From NCBI RefSeq assembly GCF_017329565.1, contig NZ_JAFMTT010000025.1: a stretch of DNA of 30,421 bases. One strand, written 5' to 3'. Positions 1 to 8,765 of this stretch are shown here, one piece after another (within the stretch, counting starts at the first letter, position 1; every line of letters starts with the position of its first letter). Under the pieces are notes generated by a model that was given only the letters and a program-made list of their open reading frames with translations, made no database searches and was not told where the DNA came from. The translations under genes were made by a program, and so were the position numbers. The stretch comes from Alicyclobacillus mali. Lineage in GTDB: Bacteria; Bacillota; Bacilli; Alicyclobacillales; Alicyclobacillaceae.

Positions 1-78
1 CGAACACGGACGTGAAGACCTCCAGCGCCGAGAATACTGGGAGGGCAGCCTCCTGGGAAGGTAGGTCGTTGCCAGGCG
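1..78 (+). rRNA. rrf: 5S ribosomal RNA, 3' part (cut by window edge)
   Basis: The window opens inside a 5S rRNA gene. The conserved CCGAACACGG-type loop segment is at 1-9, and the closing helix strand GGTAGGTCGTTGCCAGGC runs 60-77. The 5' part (roughly 40 bases) lies outside the window. An intrinsic terminator follows within 10 bases, so this is the end of a ribosomal RNA operon. The exact 3' end (77 or 78) is uncertain. Confidence 0.9.
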
Positions 79-87
79 AGAGACGAA

Positions 88-119
88 GGTCAGGCATACC
101 AGCCTGGCCTTTTGTCGTT
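88..119 (+). terminator. Intrinsic terminator of the rRNA operon
   Basis: Arms GGTCAGGC (88-95) and GCCTGGCC (102-109) pair over 8 bp with one G-U pair and a 6-base loop. TTTT follows at 110-113, with more T-rich sequence to 120. It lies directly behind the 5S gene. Confidence 0.88.
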
Positions 120-386
120 TGTGCAGAGAACCTCCTTGGCTCCATGAGATGAGACCACGAACATAGGCCCTAAGCCCGAGAATTGCAGCCTCTCCAAGGG
201 AACGGCCAGCACCCTATGCCCTCACCGCCGCAACCAGAAGCGAAGTGCGAAGGGCGGGAGCAGATCTGCAGGCCGAAGGCCGAAGCCCTGCTCCCGCCCG
301 TTCGCACGAAGCTCTAGACGGTTTTGTCATCTTGACAAATCTATGACCTTCACGTTGGCGCGCGGGGCCTCTACAAAATCGCCGCA
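120..386 (+). other. Non-coding gap between 5S and guaB containing a long hairpin
   Basis: No credible gene was found. The main object is a long stem. The left arm starts GTGCGAAGGGCGGGAGCAG near 245 and the right arm CTGCTCCCGCCCGTTCGCAC is at 288-307. They are complementary over about 19 pairs with one bulged C. The apical part holds a small GGCC-GAA-GGCC repeat near 271-281. No U tract follows directly, so it is not a standard terminator. It sits about 80 bases upstream of the guaB -35 box and so is probably outside the guaB transcript. Confidence 0.6.
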
Positions 387-415
387 TTGACACCCCCATA
401 GCCGGTTGCTATACT
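387..415 (+). promoter_or_regulatory. SigA-type promoter of guaB
   Basis: The -35 box is TTGACA (387-392), the spacer is exactly 17 bases, and the -10 box is TATACT (410-415). This is one mismatch from full consensus, predicting strong housekeeping transcription. The start point should be near 421-423, giving a leader of about 50 bases before the GTG at 474. That leader is too short for a typical purine riboswitch, and none is seen. Confidence 0.85.
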
Positions 416-473
416 GCTCACAATATTTTCGGGACGCCATGTGCAGAGCGTGAGATGAAGAGGAGGAACCACC

Positions 474-1954
<1,481 letters not shown>

Positions 1955-1958
<4 letters not shown>

Positions 1959-1989
1959 CGTGGAAAGAGGACCTGCGCTGTACTACAAT
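1955..1989 (+). promoter_or_regulatory. Possible promoter for the pdxST-serS operon
   Basis: TTGACG (1955-1960) overlaps the guaB stop codon. TGTACT follows 18 bases later (1979-1984), and TACAAT is at 1984-1989. Both -10 candidates are imperfect, one in sequence and one in spacing. A promoter here would explain the 93-base gap before pdxS, but read-through from guaB is also possible because no terminator separates them. Confidence 0.4.
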
Positions 1990-2051
1990 AATCGTTAGGT
2001 CTTCAACCACTCACCGGTTGGTTCCGGTTGCAATACAGAGGGGGATGCGGC

Positions 2052-2936
2052 ATGTCGAATGTCGGCACGGATCGCGTGAAGCGCGGTATGGCGGAGATGC
2101 AAAAGGGCGGCGTCATTATGGACGTCGTCAACGCGGAGCAGGCGAAGATCGCAGAGGCGGCCGGCGCCGTCGCGGTCATGGCGCTGGAGCGGGTTCCGTC
2201 GGATATCCGCAAGGCCGGTGGCGTGGCTCGTATGGCGGATCCGACCATTGTCGAAGAGGTCATGAACGCCGTCTCCATCCCGGTCATGGCGAAGTGCCGC
2301 ATTGGGCACATCGTGGAGGCGCGCATTCTCGAGGCGATGGGCGTCGACTACATCGACGAGAGCGAGGTGCTCACGCCAGCCGACGAGAAGCACCACATCG
2401 ACAAGACGAAGTTCACCGTCCCGTTCGTCTGTGGCGCGCGGGATCTCGGCGAAGCCCTGCGCCGCATCGCCGAGGGCGCGTCGATGATCCGCACCAAGGG
2501 CGAGCCGGGCACGGGCAACATCGTCGAGGCCGTGCGCCATCAGCGGATGATGCAGTCCGCCATTCGCCGCGTCCAGGCGATGTCCGAGGACGAGTTGTAC
2601 GCAGAGGCGAAGAATCTCGGCGCGCCGTACCATCTTCTCAAGCAGGTGCACGATCTCGGCCGTCTGCCGGTCGTCAACTTCGCGGCGGGTGGCGTCGCTA
2701 CGCCTGCCGACGCTGCGCTCATGATGGAACTCGGCTCGGACGGCGTGTTCGTGGGATCCGGCATCTTTAAGTCGGAGAATCCGGAGAAGTACGCGCGCGC
2801 CATCGTCCAGGCTGTGACGCATTATCAGGATTACGAGTTGTTGGCGCACCTGTCCAAGAACCTCGGTCAGGCCATGTCGGGCATTGATCTCGCCACCTTG
2901 CGCGAGGAGGAGCGCATGGCGGTTCGCGGTTGGTGA
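2052..2936 (+). CDS. pdxS: Pyridoxal 5'-phosphate synthase, synthase subunit
   Basis: PdxS condenses ribose 5-phosphate, glyceraldehyde 3-phosphate and ammonia to pyridoxal 5'-phosphate, working as a dodecamer decorated with the glutaminase PdxT. The 294 residues equal the usual length. The barrel starts with GGVIMDVVNAEQAKIAE. Lys81, in PVMAKCRIGH, matches the first Schiff-base lysine, and the second lies in MIRTKGEPGTGN. The phosphate-binding GSDGVFVGSGIF segment is near the end. The frame is open upstream to 2028, but ATG 2052 is chosen because GAGGGGG (2038-2044) lies 7 bases before it and the family begins this way. pdxT follows 73 bases downstream with a hairpin between. Confidence 0.97.
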   Translation: MSNVGTDRVKRGMAEMQKGGVIMDVVNAEQAKIAEAAGAVAVMALERVPSDIRKAGGVARMADPTIVEEVMNAVSIPVMAKCRIGHIVEARILEAMGVDYIDESEVLTPADEKHHIDKTKFTVPFVCGARDLGEALRRIAEGASMIRTKGEPGTGNIVEAVRHQRMMQSAIRRVQAMSEDELYAEAKNLGAPYHLLKQVHDLGRLPVVNFAAGGVATPADAALMMELGSDGVFVGSGIFKSENPEKYARAIVQAVTHYQDYELLAHLSKNLGQAMSGIDLATLREEERMAVRGW

Positions 2937-2959
2937 CGCGGAGACGATACGCCTGCGAG

Positions 2960-2987
2960 AGCCGGGGGCGAAGGCCCACCGGCTTTT
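2960..2987 (+). terminator. Terminator-like hairpin between pdxS and pdxT
   Basis: The two-part stem AGCCGG-GGGC, loop GAAG, GCCC-(A)-CCGGCT (2960-2984) is followed by TTT to 2987. It has 10 pairs, mostly GC, with one bulged A. The T tract is short, so partial termination or 3'-end protection of a pdxS transcript seems more likely than full termination, since pdxT and serS follow at once. Confidence 0.55.
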
Positions 2988-3009
2988 GCATATGAGAGGA
3001 GGATGGGCC

Positions 3010-3591
3010 ATGAAGATTGCCGTCATTGCGGTGCAGGGCGCGTTTCGGGAGCACATCGCGGCCTTGAAGTCGCTCGGCGCGGAGGCCTACGAGGCCAAGT
3101 GGGCGCGAGATCTCGAGGGCGCCGATGGCGTGATCATCCCGGGTGGCGAATCTACAGCCATCGGCAAGCTCATGCGGGAGTACGACATGCTGGAGCCCGT
3201 CCGGGAACTGGCTCGCGCAGGCAAGCCCATCTACGGCACCTGTGCCGGGATGATTGTCCTCGCGAAGCGCATCGAGGGAGAGGACACCACCCACCTCGGC
3301 CTGATGGACGTGACTGTTCGCCGCAACTCGTTCGGCCGACAGCGCGAATCGTTTGAGGCCGAGATCGACATTCCGGCCATTGGCGCGCCCCCATTTCCGG
3401 CCGTGTTCATTCGCGCGCCGCACATCGTGTCCGTGGGCGAGGGCGTGGAGGTCCTCGCGACGTACGAGGATCGCATCGTGGCTGTGCGGCAGGGCAATCT
3501 CCTCGCCACGTCGTTCCATCCGGAGCTCACGGACGACTACCGCCTGCACCAATACTTTCTGAACATGGCGCAGGCGCCGGTGGCACATTGA
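3010..3591 (+). CDS. pdxT: Pyridoxal 5'-phosphate synthase, glutaminase subunit
   Basis: PdxT hydrolyses glutamine and channels ammonia into PdxS. The protein has 193 residues, normal for the family. The class I glutamine amidotransferase triad is visible: nucleophile Cys78 in YGTCAGMI, and His170 and Glu172 in TSFHPEL. The oxyanion and substrate loop GGESTAIGKL is near residues 43-52. The frame is open further upstream, but ATG 3010 is chosen because AGAGGAGG lies just before it and the protein starts MKIAVIAVQGAF like its relatives. It lies between pdxS and serS, the Bacillus order. Confidence 0.97.
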   Translation: MKIAVIAVQGAFREHIAALKSLGAEAYEAKWARDLEGADGVIIPGGESTAIGKLMREYDMLEPVRELARAGKPIYGTCAGMIVLAKRIEGEDTTHLGLMDVTVRRNSFGRQRESFEAEIDIPAIGAPPFPAVFIRAPHIVSVGEGVEVLATYEDRIVAVRQGNLLATSFHPELTDDYRLHQYFLNMAQAPVAH

Positions 3592-3610
3592 CTCGAGCGC
3601 GAGGTGTGAC

Positions 3611-4891
3611 ATGTTAGATATCCGAGCCATTCGGCAACAACCCGACGTGTTCAAAGCGAAGCTGAAGCGGAAGAAGGTCGATCCGGCCGAGATCGACCGG
3701 TTGCTCGAGGCGGACGCCAAGTGGCGCGATGCGCTCGCTGAGGTGGAGCGCCTCAAAGCGCTGCGCAACCAGACGTCCGAAGCCATCGCACGCAAGAAAC
3801 GGCAGGGAGAGGACGCGAGCGAGGACATCGCGCGGATGCGCGAGGTGTCGGATCGGATACAGGCGCTGGACGACGAGGTGCGCGAATGGGAGCGCCAAGT
3901 GCGAGACGTGCTGCTCGCGCTGCCGAACGTCCCGCACGACTCGGTGCCGGAGGGCGAGTCGGAGGACGACAACCCGGTCATCAGGACGTGGGGAGATGTT
4001 CCGGCGTTCCCCTTTGAGCCGAAGCCACACTGGGAGATTGCGGAGGCGCTCGACATCCTCGACAGTGAGCGCGCCGTGAAGATCACCGGCAGCCGCTTCG
4101 TGCTGTACAAGGGCCTCGGCGCGCGGCTGGAGCGGGCGCTCGCGAACTTCATGCTGGATTTCCACGTGGAGCGGCACGGGTACACCGAGATGTTCCCGGC
4201 GTTCATTGCGAACGAGGAGAGCCTCATCGGCACGGGCAACCTGCCGAAGTTCGGCGACGAGATGTTCAAGCTCGAGGGGCTGCCCTACTATCTCATCCCG
4301 ACGGCCGAGGTGCCGCTCACGAACTATTACCGGGACGAGATTCTGTCCGCGGATCAACTGCCGGTGAAATTCGCGGGCTATTCGGCCTGCTTCCGCTCGG
4401 AGGCCGGATCGGCAGGAAAGGACACGCGCGGCCTGATTCGGCTGCACCAGTTCCAGAAGGTGGAGCTCGTCAACCTGTGCCTGCCTGAGCAGTCGTACGA
4501 GGTCCTGGAGCAGCTGACGCGCGAGGCCGAGGCCGTGCTGGAGGCGCTCGAGCTACCCTACCGCCGGATCGAAATTTGCACGGGCGATCTCGGCGCGAAG
4601 GACGCGAAGAAATACGACATCGAGGTCTGGCTGCCGGCGCAGAACCGGTACCGCGAGATCTCGTCGTGCACCAACTTCGAGGACTACCAGGCGCGCCGAG
4701 CCAATCTGCGCTTCCGGCGGGAGGAACGGGGCAAGCCTGAATTTGTGCACACGCTGAACGGCTCGGGCCTCGCCATTGGGCGCACGGTGGCGGCCATCCT
4801 GGAGAACTACCAGCAGGAGGACGGATCGGTCCGCATTCCGCGCGCGCTCGTGCCGTACATGGGCGGGATCGACCGCATTGCAAAGGGCTGA
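3611..4891 (+). CDS. serS: Serine--tRNA ligase
   Basis: This class II synthetase charges tRNA-Ser (and tRNA-Sec where present) with serine in the cytosol. It has 426 residues, the usual length. The N-terminal helical arm that grips the tRNA long variable arm spans about residues 28-103 and is rich in charged heptads. Class II motif 2 is at about 261-285 (FRSEAGSAGKDTRGL, Arg262). Motif 3 contains NGSGLAIGRTVAAILENYQ with Arg391. ATG 3611 has GAGGTG at 3601-3606. The gap from pdxT is only 19 bases, so there is no room for the T-box leader that controls serS in many Bacilli. Expression presumably follows the pdx operon. Confidence 0.97.
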   Translation: MLDIRAIRQQPDVFKAKLKRKKVDPAEIDRLLEADAKWRDALAEVERLKALRNQTSEAIARKKRQGEDASEDIARMREVSDRIQALDDEVREWERQVRDVLLALPNVPHDSVPEGESEDDNPVIRTWGDVPAFPFEPKPHWEIAEALDILDSERAVKITGSRFVLYKGLGARLERALANFMLDFHVERHGYTEMFPAFIANEESLIGTGNLPKFGDEMFKLEGLPYYLIPTAEVPLTNYYRDEILSADQLPVKFAGYSACFRSEAGSAGKDTRGLIRLHQFQKVELVNLCLPEQSYEVLEQLTREAEAVLEALELPYRRIEICTGDLGAKDAKKYDIEVWLPAQNRYREISSCTNFEDYQARRANLRFRREERGKPEFVHTLNGSGLAIGRTVAAILENYQQEDGSVRIPRALVPYMGGIDRIAKG

Positions 4892-4909
4892 GCCTGGGAG
4901 GGGTGTCGG

Positions 4910-5383
4910 GTGCGAATCTCCAACATCCGCGTGCGGCTGTCCGCGGACGACCTGAATTCGATGATCGCCGAGTTCGCACCGGACGTCCCGCTGCGCATTC
5001 TCGCCATCCAGCCAGACGGCGTGCGCGGCCAGTTCAAGTTTCTGATGTGGAACATCGACTTCGCGGCCCGGCCGACGTGCAGCGCGGACAAGGGCGAGAT
5101 ATCCATTGAGATTTCGGCGCGCAAGCTCGTGAACATCCCGCCGGCCCTCGTGCAGATGAGCCTGCAGGAGGCCATGAAGGATGCGCCGCAGGGCATCGAG
5201 GTCTTGCGCCAGAGCCTGCGGCTGAACGTCGCGAGCCTGCTCGAGCCGCTCGGCATCGCGCTCAAGCTGAATGAGTTCACGTGCGCCGAGGGCGCGTTGG
5301 TCATCGATCTGGCCCGCGTCGAGATCGACATGAAGGGGCGCACTTCGGAACTCCGATCCATGTGGAAGCGACGGGGGGAGTAG
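4910..5383 (+). CDS. Hypothetical protein, 157 residues
   Basis: I do not recognise this family. GTG 4910 has a strong ribosome site, GGGAGGGG at 4896-4903. The protein is soluble, with no signal peptide or membrane segment and no obvious catalytic motif. Alternating hydrophobic segments such as IRVRLSADDL and LRILAIQPDGVRGQFKF suggest beta strands. A helical middle (LVQMSLQEAMKDAPQGIEVLRQ) is followed by strands again, and the C-terminus is basic. The layout loosely recalls small lipid- or ligand-binding beta-rich folds, but this is a guess. It lies 18 bases after serS and 7 bases before the ABC_ATPase gene, so it is probably co-transcribed and may work with the latter. Confidence 0.8.
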   Translation: MRISNIRVRLSADDLNSMIAEFAPDVPLRILAIQPDGVRGQFKFLMWNIDFAARPTCSADKGEISIEISARKLVNIPPALVQMSLQEAMKDAPQGIEVLRQSLRLNVASLLEPLGIALKLNEFTCAEGALVIDLARVEIDMKGRTSELRSMWKRRGE

Positions 5384-5390
5384 CGGCAAG

Positions 5391-7169
5391 TTGAATCGAG
5401 GCGTGCGTTCGGAAACCAGGCGCCAGCCCATGGAGGCCCTGCGGCGCCAATTGCAATCCATCAACGGGCGCGGCTACAAGGCGTACGAGGTCCTCGAGGG
5501 CGCGTACGTCTTCCCGTCGTTCACCCTCGCCATCGATCACGTCCAGGGCGATCCGTTCGCGGACCCGTCCAAGGTGCGGGTCCTTGTGCCGCGGACCAAG
5601 ACCGCCGTCGGCGACGCGTGGATCGACGCGCCGTGGCGCCGCATTCGCTGCGAGGACCTGCTTGCGCGGCGCGTGGACGAGGCGCTGCGCCGCCTGCCGA
5701 ATCGGGCCCGCGGCACCGGCAAGAGCGGGCTCATCGCCATCGACGCGCCGGGGCAGAAGGTGCTGGAGCGGACGGCGGTGCAGATTGGGCGGGACGAGAT
5801 CGTCATCTGCCTGTCGGTCGGTCTTCCAGCCGCCGGAAGGCGCGTGCTGGCGCGGGAGGCGGAGGCGATGCTCTTCGAGCAGATTCCCGCAGCTGTGGAG
5901 CGCGCCGTGTACGGCCTGCGCGAGGAGGAGATCCGGCCCCCGGTGGAACTGGCGGATCAGCAGCAGGCCGTGCGCCAGTATCTGCGCGATCACGGCCTCG
6001 TGGCCTTCGTCGCCAACGGCGCCATCCTGCCGCGCGAGAGTGGCGTCAGCGACAAGCCGCTGCGCCGTGGCGCGGTGCCATTTGAGAGCCCGCCCGAGCT
6101 CGAGATCTCCGTCCCCGTGCCCCACCGCGAAGAGCCGCTTCGCGGCATGGGCATTCGCCGCGGCATCACGCTCATCGTCGGCGGGGGCTTCCACGGCAAG
6201 ACGACGCTCCTCGAGGCGCTCGAGCACGGCGTGTACGATCACGTCGCGGGCGACGGCCGCGAGTTCGTCATCACCGACGCAGGAGCCGTGAAGATTCGCG
6301 CCGAAGACGGGCGCAGCGTCGCCGACGTCGACATCTCGCCGCTCATCGGCAGGCTTCCGCATGGGAAGGACACGGCGCGTTTCTCGACGGAGGACGCGAG
6401 CGGGAGCACCTCGCAGGCGGCGAACATGGTGGAAATGATTGAGGCGGGCGCCACGGCGTTTCTTATCGACGAGGACACGAGCGCGACGAATCTCCTCGTC
6501 CGCGACGCGCGCATGCAGGCGCTGGTGGCCAAGTCGGGTGAGCCCATCACGCCCTACATCGACAAGGCGAGGCAGTTGTTCGACGAATACGGCATCTCTA
6601 CCGTGCTCGTCGTCGGAGGACTGGGCGATTACTTCGACATCGCCGATTGCGTCATCAAGATGGAGGCGTACGTGCCGCACGACGTCACCGCGGAAGCGAA
6701 GCGCATCGCGTCCGCCATGCCCAGCGCTCGCCGACCCGAAGGCGGGGGCTCGTTCGGCGCCATCCGCCAGCGCGTGCCGCAGCGCGACAGCTTGAACAGC
6801 CAGCGGGGCCACAAGGCGAAGGTGGCGGCACGCGGGCGATATGCCATCCAGTACGGTGCCACGGACATCTCCCTGCACGCGCTGGAGCAGCTCGTCGACG
6901 ACAGCCAAACGCGCGCCATCGCTGCGGCCCTGTTGTACATCGAGCGCAAGGGCTGGCTGGCAAAAGGGCTCACGGTCCGGGAGATCCTCGACGCCATGGA
7001 GGCGCAGTGGGATCAGGACGGCCTGGGCTCCATCTCGTTCCGCCAAGGCCATCCGGGCGATCTCGCCCGCCCTCGCCGGTACGAATTCGCAGCCGCGCTG
7101 AATCGGCTGCGGACGCTGAGGTGTGAACAGCGAGATGCGAAGGGGGGAAGTCTCGGCCCTCGCCGCTGA
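5391..7169 (+). CDS. ABC_ATPase-class predicted P-loop ATPase
   Basis: This 592-residue soluble protein resembles the predicted ABC-class ATPase family (Pfam ABC_ATPase, COG3044), whose function is not established as far as I know. The N-terminal segment INGRGYKAYEVLEG is typical of the family. Walker A is GGGFHGKTTLLEAL with Lys270. Walker B is AFLIDEDTSATNLL with Asp360. The motif FSTEDASGSTSQAANM, near residues 328-343, sits where an ABC signature would be expected. No membrane segments exist, so it is not a transporter. TTG 5391 is preferred because GGGGGGAG (5373-5380) lies 10 bases upstream; ATG 5430 is the alternative but lacks a ribosome site. Confidence 0.85.
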   Translation: MNRGVRSETRRQPMEALRRQLQSINGRGYKAYEVLEGAYVFPSFTLAIDHVQGDPFADPSKVRVLVPRTKTAVGDAWIDAPWRRIRCEDLLARRVDEALRRLPNRARGTGKSGLIAIDAPGQKVLERTAVQIGRDEIVICLSVGLPAAGRRVLAREAEAMLFEQIPAAVERAVYGLREEEIRPPVELADQQQAVRQYLRDHGLVAFVANGAILPRESGVSDKPLRRGAVPFESPPELEISVPVPHREEPLRGMGIRRGITLIVGGGFHGKTTLLEALEHGVYDHVAGDGREFVITDAGAVKIRAEDGRSVADVDISPLIGRLPHGKDTARFSTEDASGSTSQAANMVEMIEAGATAFLIDEDTSATNLLVRDARMQALVAKSGEPITPYIDKARQLFDEYGISTVLVVGGLGDYFDIADCVIKMEAYVPHDVTAEAKRIASAMPSARRPEGGGSFGAIRQRVPQRDSLNSQRGHKAKVAARGRYAIQYGATDISLHALEQLVDDSQTRAIAAALLYIERKGWLAKGLTVREILDAMEAQWDQDGLGSISFRQGHPGDLARPRRYEFAAALNRLRTLRCEQRDAKGGSLGPRR

Positions 7170-7196
7170 CGCGGTGGGCTACAGTCGTCGAGGAAC

Positions 7197-7238
7197 GTTT
7201 GCCGCTCCTGCGCATGCGACTGATTTGGAGCGGCAAAC
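7197..7238. repeat. Perfect 12-bp inverted repeat
   Basis: GTTTGCCGCTCC (7197-7208) and GGAGCGGCAAAC (7227-7238) are exact reverse complements around an 18-base loop. The element lies in the gap between the ABC_ATPase gene and the tRNA promoter. No T tract follows on either side. A second perfect hairpin, GAGCGCC-AGGA-GGCGCTC, is at 7261-7278. They could be a factor-dependent end of the preceding operon or a protein-binding site. Confidence 0.6.
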
Positions 7239-7305
7239 ACAAGAGCCCAGCGGGCAGACGGAGCGCCAGGAGGCGCTCGCGCTGTGCGGAGGAAGGAGAT
7301 TTCCT

Positions 7306-7334
7306 TTGCGGGGTAGCTCTCCTTGGGGTATAAT
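7306..7334 (+). promoter_or_regulatory. Promoter of the tRNA-Arg gene
   Basis: TTGCGG (7306-7311), a 17-base spacer and a perfect TATAAT (7329-7334). The mature tRNA starts 32 bases after the -10 box, a typical distance for a tRNA transcript with a short 5' leader. Confidence 0.75.
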
Positions 7335-7365
7335 GTATGTGCGCTTCGAGCAGTTCAGCTCCCGT

Positions 7366-7444
7366 GCACCCGTAGCTCAGTAGGATAGAGCGGTGGTTTC
7401 CTAAACCGCGTCTTGCGGGGGTTCGAGTCCCTCCGGGTGCGCCA
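7366..7444 (+). tRNA. tRNA-Arg (anticodon CCU, reads AGG)
   Basis: A full cloverleaf can be drawn. The acceptor is GCACCCG (7366-7372) with CGGGTGC (7434-7440). The D arm is GCTC/GAGC. The anticodon stem is GTGGT/ACCGC with loop TTCCTAA, which centres CCT. The T arm is GGGGG-TTCGAGT-CCCTC. G is the discriminator base and CCA is encoded (7442-7444). It stands alone, with its own promoter and terminator. Sequence composition changes immediately after it, which fits its use as an integration target for the accessory block. Confidence 0.96.
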
Positions 7445-7460
7445 GAAGATGCAGCGATGG

Positions 7461-7497
7461 CGCGGATCCTCCGAGGTCGGAGGGTCCGCGTTTTTTT
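7461..7497 (+). terminator. Intrinsic terminator of the tRNA-Arg gene
   Basis: The 14-bp stem CGCGGATCCTCCGA / TCGGAGGGTCCGCG (7461-7474, 7477-7490) with one G-U pair has a tight GG loop, followed by seven T (7491-7497). It is very strong. It also shields the convergent minus-strand gene that ends at 7522. Confidence 0.93.
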
Positions 7498-7521
7498 CAT
7501 GTCCGCCTTCAGTCTGTCTAA

Positions 7522-8400
7522 TCATCTTTTGTGCAGGTCCCGAAGGATTTGGCTACCTAGGGCATCCAACGCATCCTTTGTGAATCCCCTCGGATTACCC
7601 AAATTAACTGAAATTCCAACTAAGCTTGTTTTATACCCATACGTCATTATTTCGTAATTTGCACACACGGATTCACCATTGTTCTTTTCATACTCGAACG
7701 AAAGTTTCCGGCGTCGTTCTTCGAGATATTCGCGAAACAGCCTCTTAAATACCCTAAAGTTGCTGCTGCCGAATACGACGATAAGTTCCGGCGCTATGTA
7801 GGTTATCAAATCCCTGAGGAAGTTCTGCGCCCATTGATTCTGAAACAAATCTCGTTCCGCCAAACCTCTTATCTGGCTATAGTCACTCACTGTGACAAAC
7901 GGGAACAAATCTAGATGGATGGCTGTATACTGCACATCTGGAATCTCGTAATAGGATCCATTCAGGTTTTGTAGCAACCGCTCTACTAGATATGGATCTT
8001 CCTTTTTTCCAAACCACTTTACGTACGGCTGCTTCTTAAAATAGAAGTTATAACTATTCAAGATTTCGGTGGAAAGAGCCTCGTTTTGCAGAATGTCTTG
8101 CAAGGATTCATTGTTCTCCAGGACTCTAAAACGGTTTTCGTTTGGCGGTTCTAGGTAGATAAGCTTCGTCTGATCGCCGGTATCCGCCAACAATTTCAGA
8201 GCCTGTTTTTTATTCAGCTTGAGAAATTCACTTCGCGACGGATTTGCCCCGATTGTGACTATCTTCGGTTTCCGTGATTGGGTATTTCCAAACCAAAGCA
8301 CAGGAGGGGCTCTGTCCAAAAGTTCGTGTCCCCACTTGCCACGGAGTTCAATTTGCTTTCTTACGGCGCGGTGAAGCATCTCGATTTCGTAGCTGGACAA
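7522..8400 (-). CDS. Hypothetical protein, possibly uracil-DNA-glycosylase-like fold
   Basis: This AT-rich gene encodes 292 residues. TTG at 8400-8398 is supported by GAGAGGAGA about 8 bases upstream on the minus strand. Segments KIVTIGANPSRSEFL (about 46-60), AIHLDLFPFVT (about 160-170) and ELIVVFGSSNF (about 204-214) have the order and spacing of strand-loop motifs in the uracil-DNA-glycosylase superfamily, where GxNP-type loops position the base. The later NLGNPRGF could replace the usual HPS-type loop. This resemblance is weak and seen by eye only. The gene is single and convergent to the tRNA. Its base composition differs strongly from the left block, so it was probably acquired with the island. 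Confidence 0.72.
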   Translation of the reverse strand: MSSYEIEMLHRAVRKQIELRGKWGHELLDRAPPVLWFGNTQSRKPKIVTIGANPSRSEFLKLNKKQALKLLADTGDQTKLIYLEPPNENRFRVLENNESLQDILQNEALSTEILNSYNFYFKKQPYVKWFGKKEDPYLVERLLQNLNGSYYEIPDVQYTAIHLDLFPFVTVSDYSQIRGLAERDLFQNQWAQNFLRDLITYIAPELIVVFGSSNFRVFKRLFREYLEERRRKLSFEYEKNNGESVCANYEIMTYGYKTSLVGISVNLGNPRGFTKDALDALGSQILRDLHKR

Positions 8401-8765
8401 GGGAAGTGTCTCCTCTCAAAAAGATTCCAGTTCAATGAGTCCAGTCAAAAAATAATTCGCCAAGAACCAGTGTAGTCGCGTCATGCCGTGGAGGTGATAC
8501 TCGGCTCATAGAGGCGCGGTTAAACTTCTCTCCACATTCAGTCGCTGATGATAGTTGCCCGAATTCAATTCTATGTAGTATATTAAGCATTCATGCTCCT
8601 TTGGATACCAAATCGAATGGTTCTTGAACACTCAGTCCAACAACTTACAGACATTGTTCCGATATATCTTGTATGTCTTGGAGAGGCAAATGGCCTCTGT
8701 CATTCAACTACTGCTTATTTACCAGTTTCTTTGTCCTGCGGCAAGCTGTTATTTCGTGATTTTCG
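8401..8765. other. AT-rich stretch without a recognisable gene
   Basis: This holds the upstream region of the minus-strand gene ending at 7522. Its ribosome site is near 8408-8416, and a TTGACT-like box is near 8440-8450 on the minus strand without a clear -10 partner. Plus-strand open frames at 8593-8802 and 8624-8995 have no ribosome site and unlikely composition, so I do not call them. It looks like decayed DNA at the edge of the island. Confidence 0.5.

Noticed and set aside
416..473. Purine riboswitch in the guaB leader
   Set aside because: The predicted leader is only about 50 bases and lacks the conserved three-way junction; the promoter is already near consensus.
5301..7052. Minus-strand open frame of 583 codons opposite the ABC_ATPase gene
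   Set aside because: It mirrors codon bias of the real plus-strand gene, which has clear Walker motifs; the antisense product has biased composition and no motifs.
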